Shown piece after piece: positions 1 through 6,425 of a stretch of DNA of 9,833 bases. The stretch lies in assembly GCA_049694275.1 (NCBI GenBank), contig JBAVQS010000094.1, positions 1-9,833 of the forward strand, in the 5' to 3' direction. How positions within the stretch are numbered: the first letter of the stretch is position 1; every line of letters begins with the position of its first letter. The DNA comes from JBAVQS01 sp049694275. Lineage in GTDB: Bacteria > Chloroflexota > Anaerolineae > UBA4142 > SHND01. The notes below the pieces were generated by a model. It saw only the letters and a list, made by a program, of their open reading frames with translations. It was not told the origin of the DNA and did no database searches. The position numbers and the translations under genes are program-made.

Positions 1-143
1 TTGATGCCGCGCGGGTGGTTGGGGCTCTTGGTGAGGAGGCGCGCGACCACCCCTTCGGTCAATGCGCCGGTGCGCTGGTTCTGTTTCTCGACAACCTGCA
101 CCCGCATCCCCGGCCGCAGTTCACTTCGCTTGATAATCGGCAT
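1..143 (-). CDS. ywbE: YwbE-family protein (DUF2196), 3' end cut by window edge
   Basis: The minus strand reads 47 codons from ATG at 143 and runs off the left edge. The peptide begins MPIIKRSELRPGM and contains QRTGALTEGVVARLLTKS followed by PNHPRGIK. This matches the short YwbE family of about 60-70 residues, whose hallmark is QRTGKLTEG...ILT.S..HPHGIKVRL, so perhaps 15-20 residues are missing. The family is a small SH3-like or beta-barrel protein of unknown function; a nucleic-acid role has been guessed but not shown. The start is supported by GGAGGG three bases before the ATG, so this gene, unlike its near neighbours, has a Shine-Dalgarno. It lies downstream of the phosphatase on the same strand, separated by a repeat-filled spacer of 168 bases, so co-transcription is uncertain. 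Confidence 0.85.
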   Translation of the reverse strand, partial: MPIIKRSELRPGMRVQVVEKQNQRTGALTEGVVARLLTKSPNHPRGI

Positions 144-185
144 AGCCCTCCATCCTTGTTTCTCCGTCTCCGTACCTCACAATTT

Positions 186-256
186 GGACGCGGATGCACG
201 CGGATTTTACGGATTTGTATTTATTTGTCCGCGTTCATCCGCGTCAATCCGCGTCC
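186..256. repeat. CGCGGAT-type imperfect palindrome in the spacer
   Basis: The spacer between the YwbE gene and the phosphatase holds three copies of an ACGCGGAT-like unit (starting near 188, 198 and 209), followed by three copies in reverse orientation (near 228, 237 and 247). The outer arms GGACGCGGAT (186-195) and ATCCGCGTCC (247-256) are perfect 10-base complements. The next arms ACGCGGAT (198-205) and ATCCGCGT (237-244) are perfect 8-base complements, with a two-base mismatch between them. RNA from this region could fold into a long hairpin. Similar dispersed intergenic repeats occur in several bacterial phyla; their function is unknown. Confidence 0.75.
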
Positions 257-280
257 CATTATCAAATCTGTGATGTACTG

Positions 281-312
281 TGTCTACCTGTCTACTTGTT
301 TCCCTGTCTACC
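281..312. repeat. Four tandem 8-base units (TGTCTACC type)
   Basis: Four 8-base units run head to tail: TGTCTACC, TGTCTACT, TGTTTCCC and TGTCTACC. The array ends on the stop codon of the phosphatase gene, so the last base is shared. A diverged copy with the same unit order lies at 9672-9703 in opposite orientation. This is probably a dispersed intergenic minisatellite of this genome. Confidence 0.65.
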
Positions 313-1949
313 TACCCGTCCACCGTTGTGACGAAATAGGTAATGTCGTCCGGCTGGGGGGCGGTCTTGGTAAAGGCGGCGAGATCGGCGCTGAGGTGGT
401 TGAGCAGGTCGGGCGCGGGGGCCGGGCCGGTGCGCAACGCTTGCTGCAGGCGCTCCATCCCGTAATCCTGTCCGTCGGGGTCGAGCGCGTCCGTGACGCC
501 GTCCGTATAGATCGCCAGTGCATCCCCCGCTTCCAGCGTGACCGTCGCATCAAGCAGGCGCAGGGTGGAAAAAGCGCCGACCACGTGCCCAGTCCGGACG
601 AGTTGATCGATCCGCCCGGACGCGCGACGGAGCAGCGGCGGGTTATGCCCGGCGTTGGCATAGGTCAGCGTGCGCGTCGCGGGGTCCAGGATCGCGTAAA
701 AGAGGGTGACGAACGTATCGTACGACGACTCGGTCGCAATGCGCTCGTTGATCTGAATTAGCGTATGCGCCGGGCTGTGATACCGGGTCGCGGCGCTGCG
801 AATGAGCGCGCGGGTCATCGCCATATAGAGCGCCGCCGGCGCGCCCTTGTCCGCGACATCGCCCACCACAATCCCCCAGCGCCCTTCGTGGAGCGGAAAG
901 ATGTCATAGAAATCCCCCGCGACCTCGCGCGCCGAGCGCCAGTCGGCCGCAAAGCGAAACCCCTCCACCTCGGGCAGCTCGCGCGGGAGGAGGCTCGCCT
1001 GGACCCGGTGCGCGACCTGGAGCTCGCGTTCGAGATGGTCGCGCTGCGCCTGCGCCTGGTCAAACAGGTGCGCCCGTTCGAGCGCGACCGTCACCTGCGC
1101 GCCGACGGCGGTGAGAAATTCGAGATCGGCCGCGGTGAGGAGCTGCCATTCGGACGTGGCGACGTTGATGAGGCCGAGCGTGCGCCCCTGCGAGATGAGC
1201 GGCACGCTGGCGTGAAACAAGAGCCCGTGCGTGTCGCCGTTCTCCAGGCTCGCCTCCGCCAGTCGCGTGCATTCGACCACATTGACGGCGCGGGCCAGGC
1301 GGCCGGCCCGGAAAAAGTGCTGGCAGTGACAATCGGGCGGCGCGGTGAGAATGCGGCCGGCCTCCTGTTCCAACGCGGGGGGCAGGGTGTGCGCGCAGGC
1401 GAGCGCAAAATCGTGCGGGGGGGTATTGCCCACGTCAAAGGCCTGGATGCCGCTCTCTGTTTTGATAAAGACCCAGGCGGTTTGGAGGCGCAACACTTGG
1501 GCGAGGATCTCGAGCGTCCCTTTCAGCAAGCCCTGGACATCGGCGATGCGATTGAGATGCTCGGCCACCGCCACCAGCCCGCGCAGCCGCGCCACCTCGC
1601 GGTCGTGCGGGTCGGCGCCCAGCACCTCGTGTCGCCGGCGAATCTGCTCGCGGGTCAGGATGGGCCGGTCGAAATCGTGCTCCTCGAAGGGATCTGACTG
1701 AATCAAACCGCCGGCGGTGGCCCAGGCATAAAACCGTTTGAGCGCGGCAATCTGGGCCCCGAGCGCCTCGTGGTCCACATCCCGGGTCCGCTGATGCAAG
1801 AGATAGGTGCGGAGCGCGACATCGTCATGGTCGGTCGGACTGAACCGCTCGGCCTGATGCCCCGTCTCCCATTCGGCAAACTCGCGGACCATCGCCAGCA
1901 CGTGCGCTTCGGATGCGTCCAGCGTCACCGCAAACCCATCCAGAATCAT
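312..1949 (-). CDS. SpoIIE/PP2C-family serine phosphatase with GAF sensor and integrase-like SAM domain
   Basis: A predicted cytoplasmic signalling phosphatase of 545 residues with no membrane segment or signal peptide. Residues about 10-108 resemble the core-binding (SAM-like) domain of tyrosine recombinases: a helix with FAEWE, then IAALKRFYAWATAGGLIQSDP and the linker RPILTREQI. No recombinase catalytic domain follows. Residues about 124-295 form a GAF sensor domain, 295-322 a short helical linker (RDHLERELQVAHRVQASLLP) typical before SpoIIE, and 330-543 the PP2C-like phosphatase. The metal-binding aspartates are all present: D346 (AGDFYD), D364 (GDVADKG), D483 (YTDGV) and D534/D535 (PDDIT). 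The enzyme should therefore be active, probably dephosphorylating an anti-sigma-factor antagonist; no such partner lies in this window. The ATG at 1949 has no Shine-Dalgarno, but a perfect TATAAT sits 9 bases upstream. Confidence 0.9.
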   Translation of the reverse strand: MILDGFAVTLDASEAHVLAMVREFAEWETGHQAERFSPTDHDDVALRTYLLHQRTRDVDHEALGAQIAALKRFYAWATAGGLIQSDPFEEHDFDRPILTREQIRRRHEVLGADPHDREVARLRGLVAVAEHLNRIADVQGLLKGTLEILAQVLRLQTAWVFIKTESGIQAFDVGNTPPHDFALACAHTLPPALEQEAGRILTAPPDCHCQHFFRAGRLARAVNVVECTRLAEASLENGDTHGLLFHASVPLISQGRTLGLINVATSEWQLLTAADLEFLTAVGAQVTVALERAHLFDQAQAQRDHLERELQVAHRVQASLLPRELPEVEGFRFAADWRSAREVAGDFYDIFPLHEGRWGIVVGDVADKGAPAALYMAMTRALIRSAATRYHSPAHTLIQINERIATESSYDTFVTLFYAILDPATRTLTYANAGHNPPLLRRASGRIDQLVRTGHVVGAFSTLRLLDATVTLEAGDALAIYTDGVTDALDPDGQDYGMERLQQALRTGPAPAPDLLNHLSADLAAFTKTAPQPDDITYFVTTVDG

Positions 1950-1958
1950 ACAGAAGTG

Positions 1959-1964
1959 ATTATA
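1959..1964 (-). promoter_or_regulatory. -10 box of the phosphatase gene, near-leaderless
   Basis: On the minus strand a perfect TATAAT (1964 to 1959) lies 9 bases before the ATG at 1949. Transcription would start about 2 bases before the start codon, giving an almost leaderless mRNA. The position 17 bases upstream is GCGCGC, so no -35 box is visible. Activator dependence or another sigma factor is possible. Confidence 0.5.
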
Positions 1965-1972
1965 GCACAGCG

Positions 1973-2001
1973 TTGACCGGGGCGCGCGTTCCCCTTATAA
2001 T
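1973..2001 (+). promoter_or_regulatory. Sigma-70-type promoter of the ABC ATPase gene, leaderless
   Basis: TTGACC (1973-1978) and TATAAT (1996-2001) are separated by the ideal 17 bases. The ATG follows 6 bases after the -10 box, so transcription should start at or next to the A of the ATG. The intervening TCCTTTC-type sequence is not a ribosome binding site. The promoter interleaves with the divergent phosphatase promoter, so one bound regulator could affect both. Confidence 0.75.
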
Positions 2002-2007
2002 CCTTTC

Positions 2008-2808
2008 ATGCCTGACAGGGAACCGATTGTCGTGCTGGACCGGGTGAGCAAGACCTTTGGCAAGCCGCCGAAACAGATGACCGCGCTCCAGGAAATCGAG
2101 TTGGTCGTTGCACCGGGCGAGTTTGTGACGCTGATTGGCCCTTCCGGCTGCGGCAAGTCCACCCTCCTCCGCCTGATCGGCGATCTGCTCAGCCCGACCG
2201 CGGGGCAGGTGCGGGTGAACGGCGAGAGCGCGCGCCAGGCGCGCCGCGCCCGCGAGTATGGCTTTGTGTTCCAGTCTCCGGTCCTGTTCGAGTGGCGCAC
2301 GGTCCGGCGAAATGTGGAACTGCCGCTCGAAGTGATGCGCGTCGACGCGGCCGAGCGGCAGAAGCGGGCGAACGAGATGCTGGGACGGGTCGAGCTGGCT
2401 GAGTTTGGCGACCACTATCCGTGGCAGTTGTCGGGGGGGATGCAGCAGCGCGTCGCGCTGGCGCGCGCCCTCGCGCCGCGCCCCGCCCTCTTGCTGATGG
2501 ACGAGCCATTCGGCGCGCTCGACGAGCTGACGCGCGAGCGACTGAACGGCGAGCTGCTCTCCCTCTGGCAGCAGATGGGCATGACCATCGTCTTTGTGAC
2601 CCATTCGATTCCCGAAGCGGTGTTCGTCTCGACGCGCGTCGCGGTCATGAGCGCACGCCCGGGGCGAATCATCCGGAGCATGGAGATAGACCTGCCCCAG
2701 CCGCGCAACGACCGGACGCGCGAGTCCGCGCGCTATTTCGCGTTGATTACCGAGGTGCGCGAGGCGCTGCGCAAGTCCGGCAACTCGGAAACCGCGAATC
2801 GATTGTGA
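2008..2808 (+). CDS. ABC transporter ATP-binding protein, nitrate/sulfonate/taurine (SsuB/TauB) type
   Basis: A complete nucleotide-binding subunit of 266 residues that would power import through a membrane permease. Visible motifs are Walker A GPSGCGKST at 44-52, the Q-loop glutamine at 89 (FVFQSP), the signature LSGGMQQR at 141-148, Walker B LLLMDEPF at 161-168 with catalytic E166, the D-loop at 170-173 (ALDE) and the H-loop H199 (VTHSIPEAV). The sequence THSIPEAVFVSTRVAVMSARPGR is characteristic of the SsuB/TauB/NrtD branch, but the substrate cannot be told. No permease or binding protein is in the window: the gene stands alone between a divergent phosphatase and a convergent channel gene whose stop codon is 8 bases away. 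Its partners would have to be encoded elsewhere. The ATG at 2008 fits the promoter exactly, as a leaderless start. Confidence 0.92.
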   Translation: MPDREPIVVLDRVSKTFGKPPKQMTALQEIELVVAPGEFVTLIGPSGCGKSTLLRLIGDLLSPTAGQVRVNGESARQARRAREYGFVFQSPVLFEWRTVRRNVELPLEVMRVDAAERQKRANEMLGRVELAEFGDHYPWQLSGGMQQRVALARALAPRPALLLMDEPFGALDELTRERLNGELLSLWQQMGMTIVFVTHSIPEAVFVSTRVAVMSARPGRIIRSMEIDLPQPRNDRTRESARYFALITEVREALRKSGNSETANRL

Positions 2809-2816
2809 AATACGCC

Positions 2817-3365
2817 CTACTCCGCGGGAGGGTTCTGGGGCGGCTTGAGGATGACCGCGCTGGCCATGATATTGTTGGGCACGATGATTTCACCCCCGTC
2901 CGCGCTGTGCAGCAGAGTATAGCCGAGCGTCAGCGCTTTAATCGTCCCCGTCTGAAGCCCCTTGGGAGTATTCAATTCCACCTGGTCCCCGACCTGAAAA
3001 GGCCGATAGAGCAGTAACGCAAAACCGGCGATGAGGTTCCCCAGGGTGCTCTGCGCCGCCAACCCAAAGATAATGGAGGCCACCCCCACGCCGGCCAGGA
3101 GCGCCGCGCCAATCGCGCGCAGAGGGGGAACCAGTTGCGCGTACAAGATCAACGCGCCGAGGAAAACCCCCACCTGCGATAGTTGCGAGACAAAACTGAT
3201 CGCAGTGGGATCGGGGAAGCGTTTGGCGTTTCGTTTTGTCAAGACGCGGACAAAGCGCACCCCCAATAAAGCCAGTCCCAAGAAAACCAGGGCATAAAAG
3301 AGCGCGCCCGGCAGGGTAACCGGATTGAAGAGGTCAAGGAGGAAAGTGTTCAAGAAATCTGCCAT
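2817..3365 (-). CDS. Small MscS-type mechanosensitive channel protein
   Basis: A predicted inner-membrane protein of 182 residues. Hydrophobic segments lie at about 19-39, 57-78 and 83-119. The third is rich in Gly and Ala (AALLAGVGVASIIFGLAAQ, then STLGNLIAGFALLLYRPF), the signature of the pore-lining helix TM3 of MscS. It is followed by the beta domain start VGDQVEL at 125-131 and by DGGEIIVPN at 156-164. The protein stops soon after the beta domain, about 100 residues shorter than E. coli MscS, and so lacks most of the cytoplasmic alpha/beta cage. The reading frame looks natural and similar short forms exist, so this is probably a genuine minimal channel rather than a broken gene. Its role would be release of solutes on osmotic downshock. 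The ATG at 3365 has no Shine-Dalgarno but a well-placed promoter. It converges with the ATPase gene, and no terminator is visible between them. Confidence 0.88.
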   Translation of the reverse strand: MADFLNTFLLDLFNPVTLPGALFYALVFLGLALLGVRFVRVLTKRNAKRFPDPTAISFVSQLSQVGVFLGALILYAQLVPPLRAIGAALLAGVGVASIIFGLAAQSTLGNLIAGFALLLYRPFQVGDQVELNTPKGLQTGTIKALTLGYTLLHSADGGEIIVPNNIMASAVILKPPQNPPAE

Positions 3366-3371
3366 GCCATC

Positions 3372-3400
3372 ATCCTAGCACGCAGGACAGGTCGCGTCAA
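3372..3400 (-). promoter_or_regulatory. Promoter of the MscS-type gene, leaderless
   Basis: On the minus strand TTGACG (3400 to 3395) and TAGGAT (3377 to 3372) are separated by 17 bases, and the ATG follows 6 bases after the -10 box. This is the same geometry as the ATPase promoter and again predicts a leaderless mRNA. The -35 box touches the inverted repeat at 3399-3415. Confidence 0.6.
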
Positions 3401-3415
3401 CCGGCAGCGCCGGTT
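3399..3415. other. Perfect 7-base inverted repeat, terminator-like or operator
   Basis: AACCGGC, a 3-base AGC loop and GCCGGTT form a perfect 7-base-pair hairpin, followed on the plus strand by TTCGTTTT. In the plus direction it resembles a weak intrinsic terminator, which could stop readthrough from the ATPase gene across the antisense channel gene. It also sits between two divergent promoters and overlaps the -35 box of the channel gene, so an operator role is equally possible. Confidence 0.45.
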
Positions 3416-3437
3416 TTCGTTTTGACGCTATCGGGTT

Positions 3438-3443
3438 TAGAAT
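3438..3443 (+). promoter_or_regulatory. -10 box of the glycosyltransferase gene, near-leaderless
   Basis: TAGAAT lies 9 bases before the ATG at 3453, the same spacing as in the phosphatase gene. No good -35 box is seen 16-18 bases upstream; a TTGACG at 3422-3427 is too close. No Shine-Dalgarno precedes the ATG. Confidence 0.4.
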
Positions 3444-3452
3444 AGCGCGGCT

Positions 3453-5033
3453 ATGAAAACGAATGCCATGCGTCACAAGGTGGTGGGCGGCGGGATTGCC
3501 GCGCTGTTTCTCGCGCACGCTCTGTTCTACATCCGCGCGCTCGGCTGGGATGCGGTCGACGACGCCTATATCTCCTTCCGCTATGCCCATAACGCGATTC
3601 TCGGATACGGCCTGACCTTTAACCCCGGCGAGCGCGTCGAGGGGTTTACCAATTTTCTCTGGACCGCGATGATGGTCCCCTTTGCCGGCCTGGGAGTGGA
3701 TATCGGACGCCTAAGCATCGTGCTCGGAGTGTTGTTTGCGCTTGGCACGCTGTGGCTGGCGACGCGCCTCGCGCGGGCGATGGCGCTCCCCCCGCTCGTC
3801 GGGGCGCTCGCCGCGCTCTGTCTCGCGGTGGACGGGTCGTTCGCCATCTGGAGCGTGAGCGGCCTCGAAACAAACCTGTTCGCCTTTTTGATCGCGGCCG
3901 GGGTGTTGTTCTATCTACGCGAACAGCAATTCCGACCGGCGCAAGCCCCGGCGGGAAATGTGTCCGCCGGCAGCAATCCCTGGGGCGGGTGGCCCGTGAG
4001 CGCGGTCCTGTTTGCGCTCGCCGCGATGACACGGCCGGAAGCCGCGGCGGTATTTGCGCTGACCGTCGCGCACCAGGCGGCGTGGCGTCTCTTGAACGAA
4101 CGCCGGTTGTTCCGCCTGCCAGACATTGTGCGCGGGGTCGTGTTTGCGGCGCTGTTCATTCCCTACTGGCTGCTCCGCTGGCGCTATTATCACTCCTTTT
4201 TCCCCAATTCGTTCTATGCCAAGGTCGCGCCCGGCGGCCCGGCCGCCCAGATTGCGCGCGGGTGGCACTATCTCAGCCAGTTTGTCGGCGTGCACATCGG
4301 CTGGGTCATTCTCCTCCCGGCGCTCATCGCACTGGGGTTCGCCATCTGGCGCTATGCTCGGTGGAAGGAAAACCCGGAGCAGCCGCGCCCGGCGCCGCGC
4401 CTGTTCGGGATGAGCTATCTGGCGCTCGTCGTCGTGGCCTATTCCGCTTATATCGTCTATGTGGGCGGCGACTGGTCGGTCGGTCGGTTCTTCGTGCCGG
4501 TGCTGACGCCCGCCTATCTGCTCATCGCGGCCGGCCTGGTAGACCTACTGCCGGCGCGCGCCACACGGGCGGTACGCTACGGCCTGACGGTCGCCGGGGT
4601 CCTGTTCTTGCTGGCGCTCGCGTGGAGCTCGTCGTGGACCGGCGAGTATGGGATTTTCGTGCGAGACTTTGATGCGGCGCGGGCGACCAAGGCACGCGAG
4701 GTGATGGGCAAATGGCTCAAGGCCAACGTCCCACCCGGCACCTGGATCGCGGTGGATGCGGCGGGGCAGGTACCCTATTTTTCCGGCCTGCCGGCGATTG
4801 ATATGTTCGGCATTAACGACCTGCACATCGGGCGCTTGAGCGTGCCGACACTGGGGGAAGGGACGCCGGGGCACGAAAAGTTCGATCTGGGCTACATCAT
4901 CCAGCGCGGCCCACAATATGTTATCATCTATGGCAACCTGCTCGACACGGTAACCGAGTACCGCCGTTCGGATGCGCAGTGGACCCAGGATGCGAGACTG
5001 ACCCAATTTCTCACGCTGTACGAGAAAAGATGA
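3453..5033 (+). CDS. GT-C-fold membrane glycosyltransferase, arabinofuranosyltransferase-like
   Basis: A polytopic membrane protein of 526 residues with about ten hydrophobic segments, among them 11-30, 84-105, 181-206, 226-242, 279-300, 319-337, 348-366 and 374-393. After the first segment comes the GT-C hallmark D36-D37 in DDAYISFRYA, then GLTFNPGERVEGFTNFLW, which closely resembles the extracytoplasmic loop of AftB-like and related polyprenyl-phosphate-sugar transferases. Other family features are TRPEA at 193-197, SFFPNSFYAK at 248-257, GGDWSVGRFFVP at 338-349 and a soluble C-terminal part with WIAVDAAGQVPYFSGLPAID. It probably moves a sugar from a lipid-phosphate donor onto a surface glycan, with catalysis on the outer face of the membrane; donor and acceptor are unknown. 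An in-frame ATG at 3468 is an alternative start. The DUF2905 gene follows after 3 bases and is likely co-transcribed. Confidence 0.82.
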   Translation: MKTNAMRHKVVGGGIAALFLAHALFYIRALGWDAVDDAYISFRYAHNAILGYGLTFNPGERVEGFTNFLWTAMMVPFAGLGVDIGRLSIVLGVLFALGTLWLATRLARAMALPPLVGALAALCLAVDGSFAIWSVSGLETNLFAFLIAAGVLFYLREQQFRPAQAPAGNVSAGSNPWGGWPVSAVLFALAAMTRPEAAAVFALTVAHQAAWRLLNERRLFRLPDIVRGVVFAALFIPYWLLRWRYYHSFFPNSFYAKVAPGGPAAQIARGWHYLSQFVGVHIGWVILLPALIALGFAIWRYARWKENPEQPRPAPRLFGMSYLALVVVAYSAYIVYVGGDWSVGRFFVPVLTPAYLLIAAGLVDLLPARATRAVRYGLTVAGVLFLLALAWSSSWTGEYGIFVRDFDAARATKAREVMGKWLKANVPPGTWIAVDAAGQVPYFSGLPAIDMFGINDLHIGRLSVPTLGEGTPGHEKFDLGYIIQRGPQYVIIYGNLLDTVTEYRRSDAQWTQDARLTQFLTLYEKR

Positions 5034-5036
5034 CCT

Positions 5037-5258
5037 ATGGAAGATATGGGCAAGCTATTAATCGTCGTGGGCGTGCTGATTGTCGTGGTCGGAGGCGGAA
5101 TGCTGCTGATGGGGCGCGTCCCCCTGCTGGGTAAGCTCCCCGGCGATTTCACCTTTTCCGCGGGTGGGATGACTTGCGCCATCCCGCTCGCCACCTCGAT
5201 CATTCTGAGTATTCTCCTGACAATCATTCTGAATGTCATTATCAGGCTGATGAAATGA
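5037..5258 (+). CDS. DUF2905 family small membrane protein
   Basis: A 73-residue protein with two membrane segments, at about 5-26 and 49-70. Between them lies GRVPLLGKLPGDFTF and then PLATSIILSILLTIIL, the conserved pattern of DUF2905 proteins (GxLPGD...FPLxTxIxxSxxLTxxL). The function of this family is unknown. The ATG at 5037 is 3 bases after the stop codon of the glycosyltransferase, so translational coupling is likely. A second ATG at 5046 (MGKLLIVVGVL) starts where most family members begin and could be the true start. Neither has a strong Shine-Dalgarno. Confidence 0.85.
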   Translation: MEDMGKLLIVVGVLIVVVGGGMLLMGRVPLLGKLPGDFTFSAGGMTCAIPLATSIILSILLTIILNVIIRLMK

Positions 5259-5339
5259 CATCGATTTACGCATAACCAAGCACGAGGTGATGCCGGTAGG
5301 CTTCTTCTAGTCGCCGGATTTCTTCTCGCTTGCTCTTAT

Positions 5340-6323
5340 TTATTGATGCCCAACAATACAATGCGGCACATACGGCTCTTCCAGATAGGCGACCTCTTCC
5401 TGAGTCAGTTTAACGGATAGAGCGCCGACGGCATCTTCCAAATGCGTGAGCTTGGTCGCCCCGACGATAGGCGCAGTCACCGGCTCCTTCTCTAACAGCC
5501 AGGCCAGCGCGATATGCGCTCGCGGAACCCCATGCTTTTCCGCGATTTCCGCGACCCGCTCCACAACCCGACGATCGGGTTCGGCCGTCGCATCGTATTT
5601 GCTTTTCGCGATTTGGTCGGTTTCGGAACGAAGCGTGCTTTCCGACGACCCGTCGCGCGTCAATCTTCCTGAGGCAAGTGGGCTGTACGGGATCACTCCG
5701 ATCTTTTCCTCGCGGCAGAGCGGCAGCATCTCCCGTTCCTCTTCGCGGTAGATGAGGTTCAGATGATCCTGCATCGAGACGAAGCGGGTCCACCCGTGCT
5801 TCTCGGCGACGTGCAGCGCCTTTTGGAACTGCCACGCGAACATGGCGGAGGCGCCGATGTATCGGGCCTTGCCGGCCTTCACCACGTCATGCAGCGCTTC
5901 CATCGTCTCCTCAATGGGGGTTTCGTAGTCCCAGCGATGGATCTGGTAGAGGTCCACGTAATCCATCTCAAGCCGCTTCAGGCTTTTGTCGATCTCGCTC
6001 AGGATCGCCTTGCGCGACAGCCCGGAGCCATTCGGTCCGTCATGCATTTTGCCATGCACCTTGGTGGCAATGACGACCTCATCCCGATTCGCGAAATCCT
6101 TCAAGGCGCGTCCGAGGATCTCCTCACTCGTTCCAATGGAATAGACGTTGGCCGTATCAAAGAAATTGATCCCCAGCTCGAGGGCTTGCTTGATGATCGG
6201 CCGGCTGTTTTCCTCGTCGAGCACCCATTTGTGAACCCAACGCGCCGCGTCCCCAAACCCCATGCACCCGAGGCAGATGCGCGAGACCTTCATCCCTGTC
6301 GATCCTAATCGTGCGTATTCCAT
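5340..6323 (-). CDS. Aldo/keto reductase, YajO-like
   Basis: A soluble NADP(H)-dependent oxidoreductase of 327 residues with the TIM-barrel aldo/keto reductase signature. The catalytic tetrad is intact: D56 and Y61 in FFDTANVYSIGTSEE, K88 in IATKVHG and H129 in QIHRWD. The stretches LCLGCMGFG-like, SRPIIKQALELGINFFDTAN, YEETPIEETMEAL-like and VSMQDHLNLIYREEEREMLP closely follow E. coli YajO and its relatives, including the terminal IVGHQ that matches the YajO ending VVGFQ. YajO has been linked to 1-deoxyxylulose 5-phosphate formation; most relatives are general aldehyde or ketone reductases, so a precise substrate should not be assumed. The start is fixed by AAGGAGA about 6 bases before the ATG. 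It is the last gene of the minus-strand oxidoreductase block, 102 bases after the alcohol dehydrogenase. Confidence 0.92.
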   Translation of the reverse strand: MEYARLGSTGMKVSRICLGCMGFGDAARWVHKWVLDEENSRPIIKQALELGINFFDTANVYSIGTSEEILGRALKDFANRDEVVIATKVHGKMHDGPNGSGLSRKAILSEIDKSLKRLEMDYVDLYQIHRWDYETPIEETMEALHDVVKAGKARYIGASAMFAWQFQKALHVAEKHGWTRFVSMQDHLNLIYREEEREMLPLCREEKIGVIPYSPLASGRLTRDGSSESTLRSETDQIAKSKYDATAEPDRRVVERVAEIAEKHGVPRAHIALAWLLEKEPVTAPIVGATKLTHLEDAVGALSVKLTQEEVAYLEEPYVPHCIVGHQ

Positions 6324-6425
6324 TCTTTTCTCCTTATGGTCACCGGGTTTCGCAGCGTGCCGTCGCGTCGGACTGACGCAATCTGCAGTTCTTCTGCTCT
6401 TCCAATATGGCCCGAATGCCCTACC

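Noticed and set aside
186..312. Possible CRISPR array
   Set aside because: Repeat units are only 8-10 bases, without uniform repeats or spacers of 25-40 bases, and no cas gene is present.
15..761. Long plus-strand open frame opposite the phosphatase gene
   Set aside because: It is antisense to conserved SpoIIE motifs, has no recognisable domain and runs through intergenic repeats; a by-product of high GC.
765..1697. 310-codon plus-strand open frame
   Set aside because: It lies wholly opposite the GAF and SpoIIE coding sequence, is rich in Arg as expected of a complement frame, and resembles no family.
1960..2604. 214-codon minus-strand open frame opposite the ABC ATPase
   Set aside because: All ATPase motifs are on the plus strand; the His, Arg and Leu-rich antisense product is a known artefact for ABC genes.
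2809..2816. Terminator between the convergent ATPase and channel genes
   Set aside because: Only 8 bases separate the stops and no stem with a T run is visible there.
3752..4672. 306-codon plus-strand frame inside the glycosyltransferase gene
   Set aside because: It is a shifted frame of a well-supported membrane protein, rich in Arg and Gly, with no start signal.
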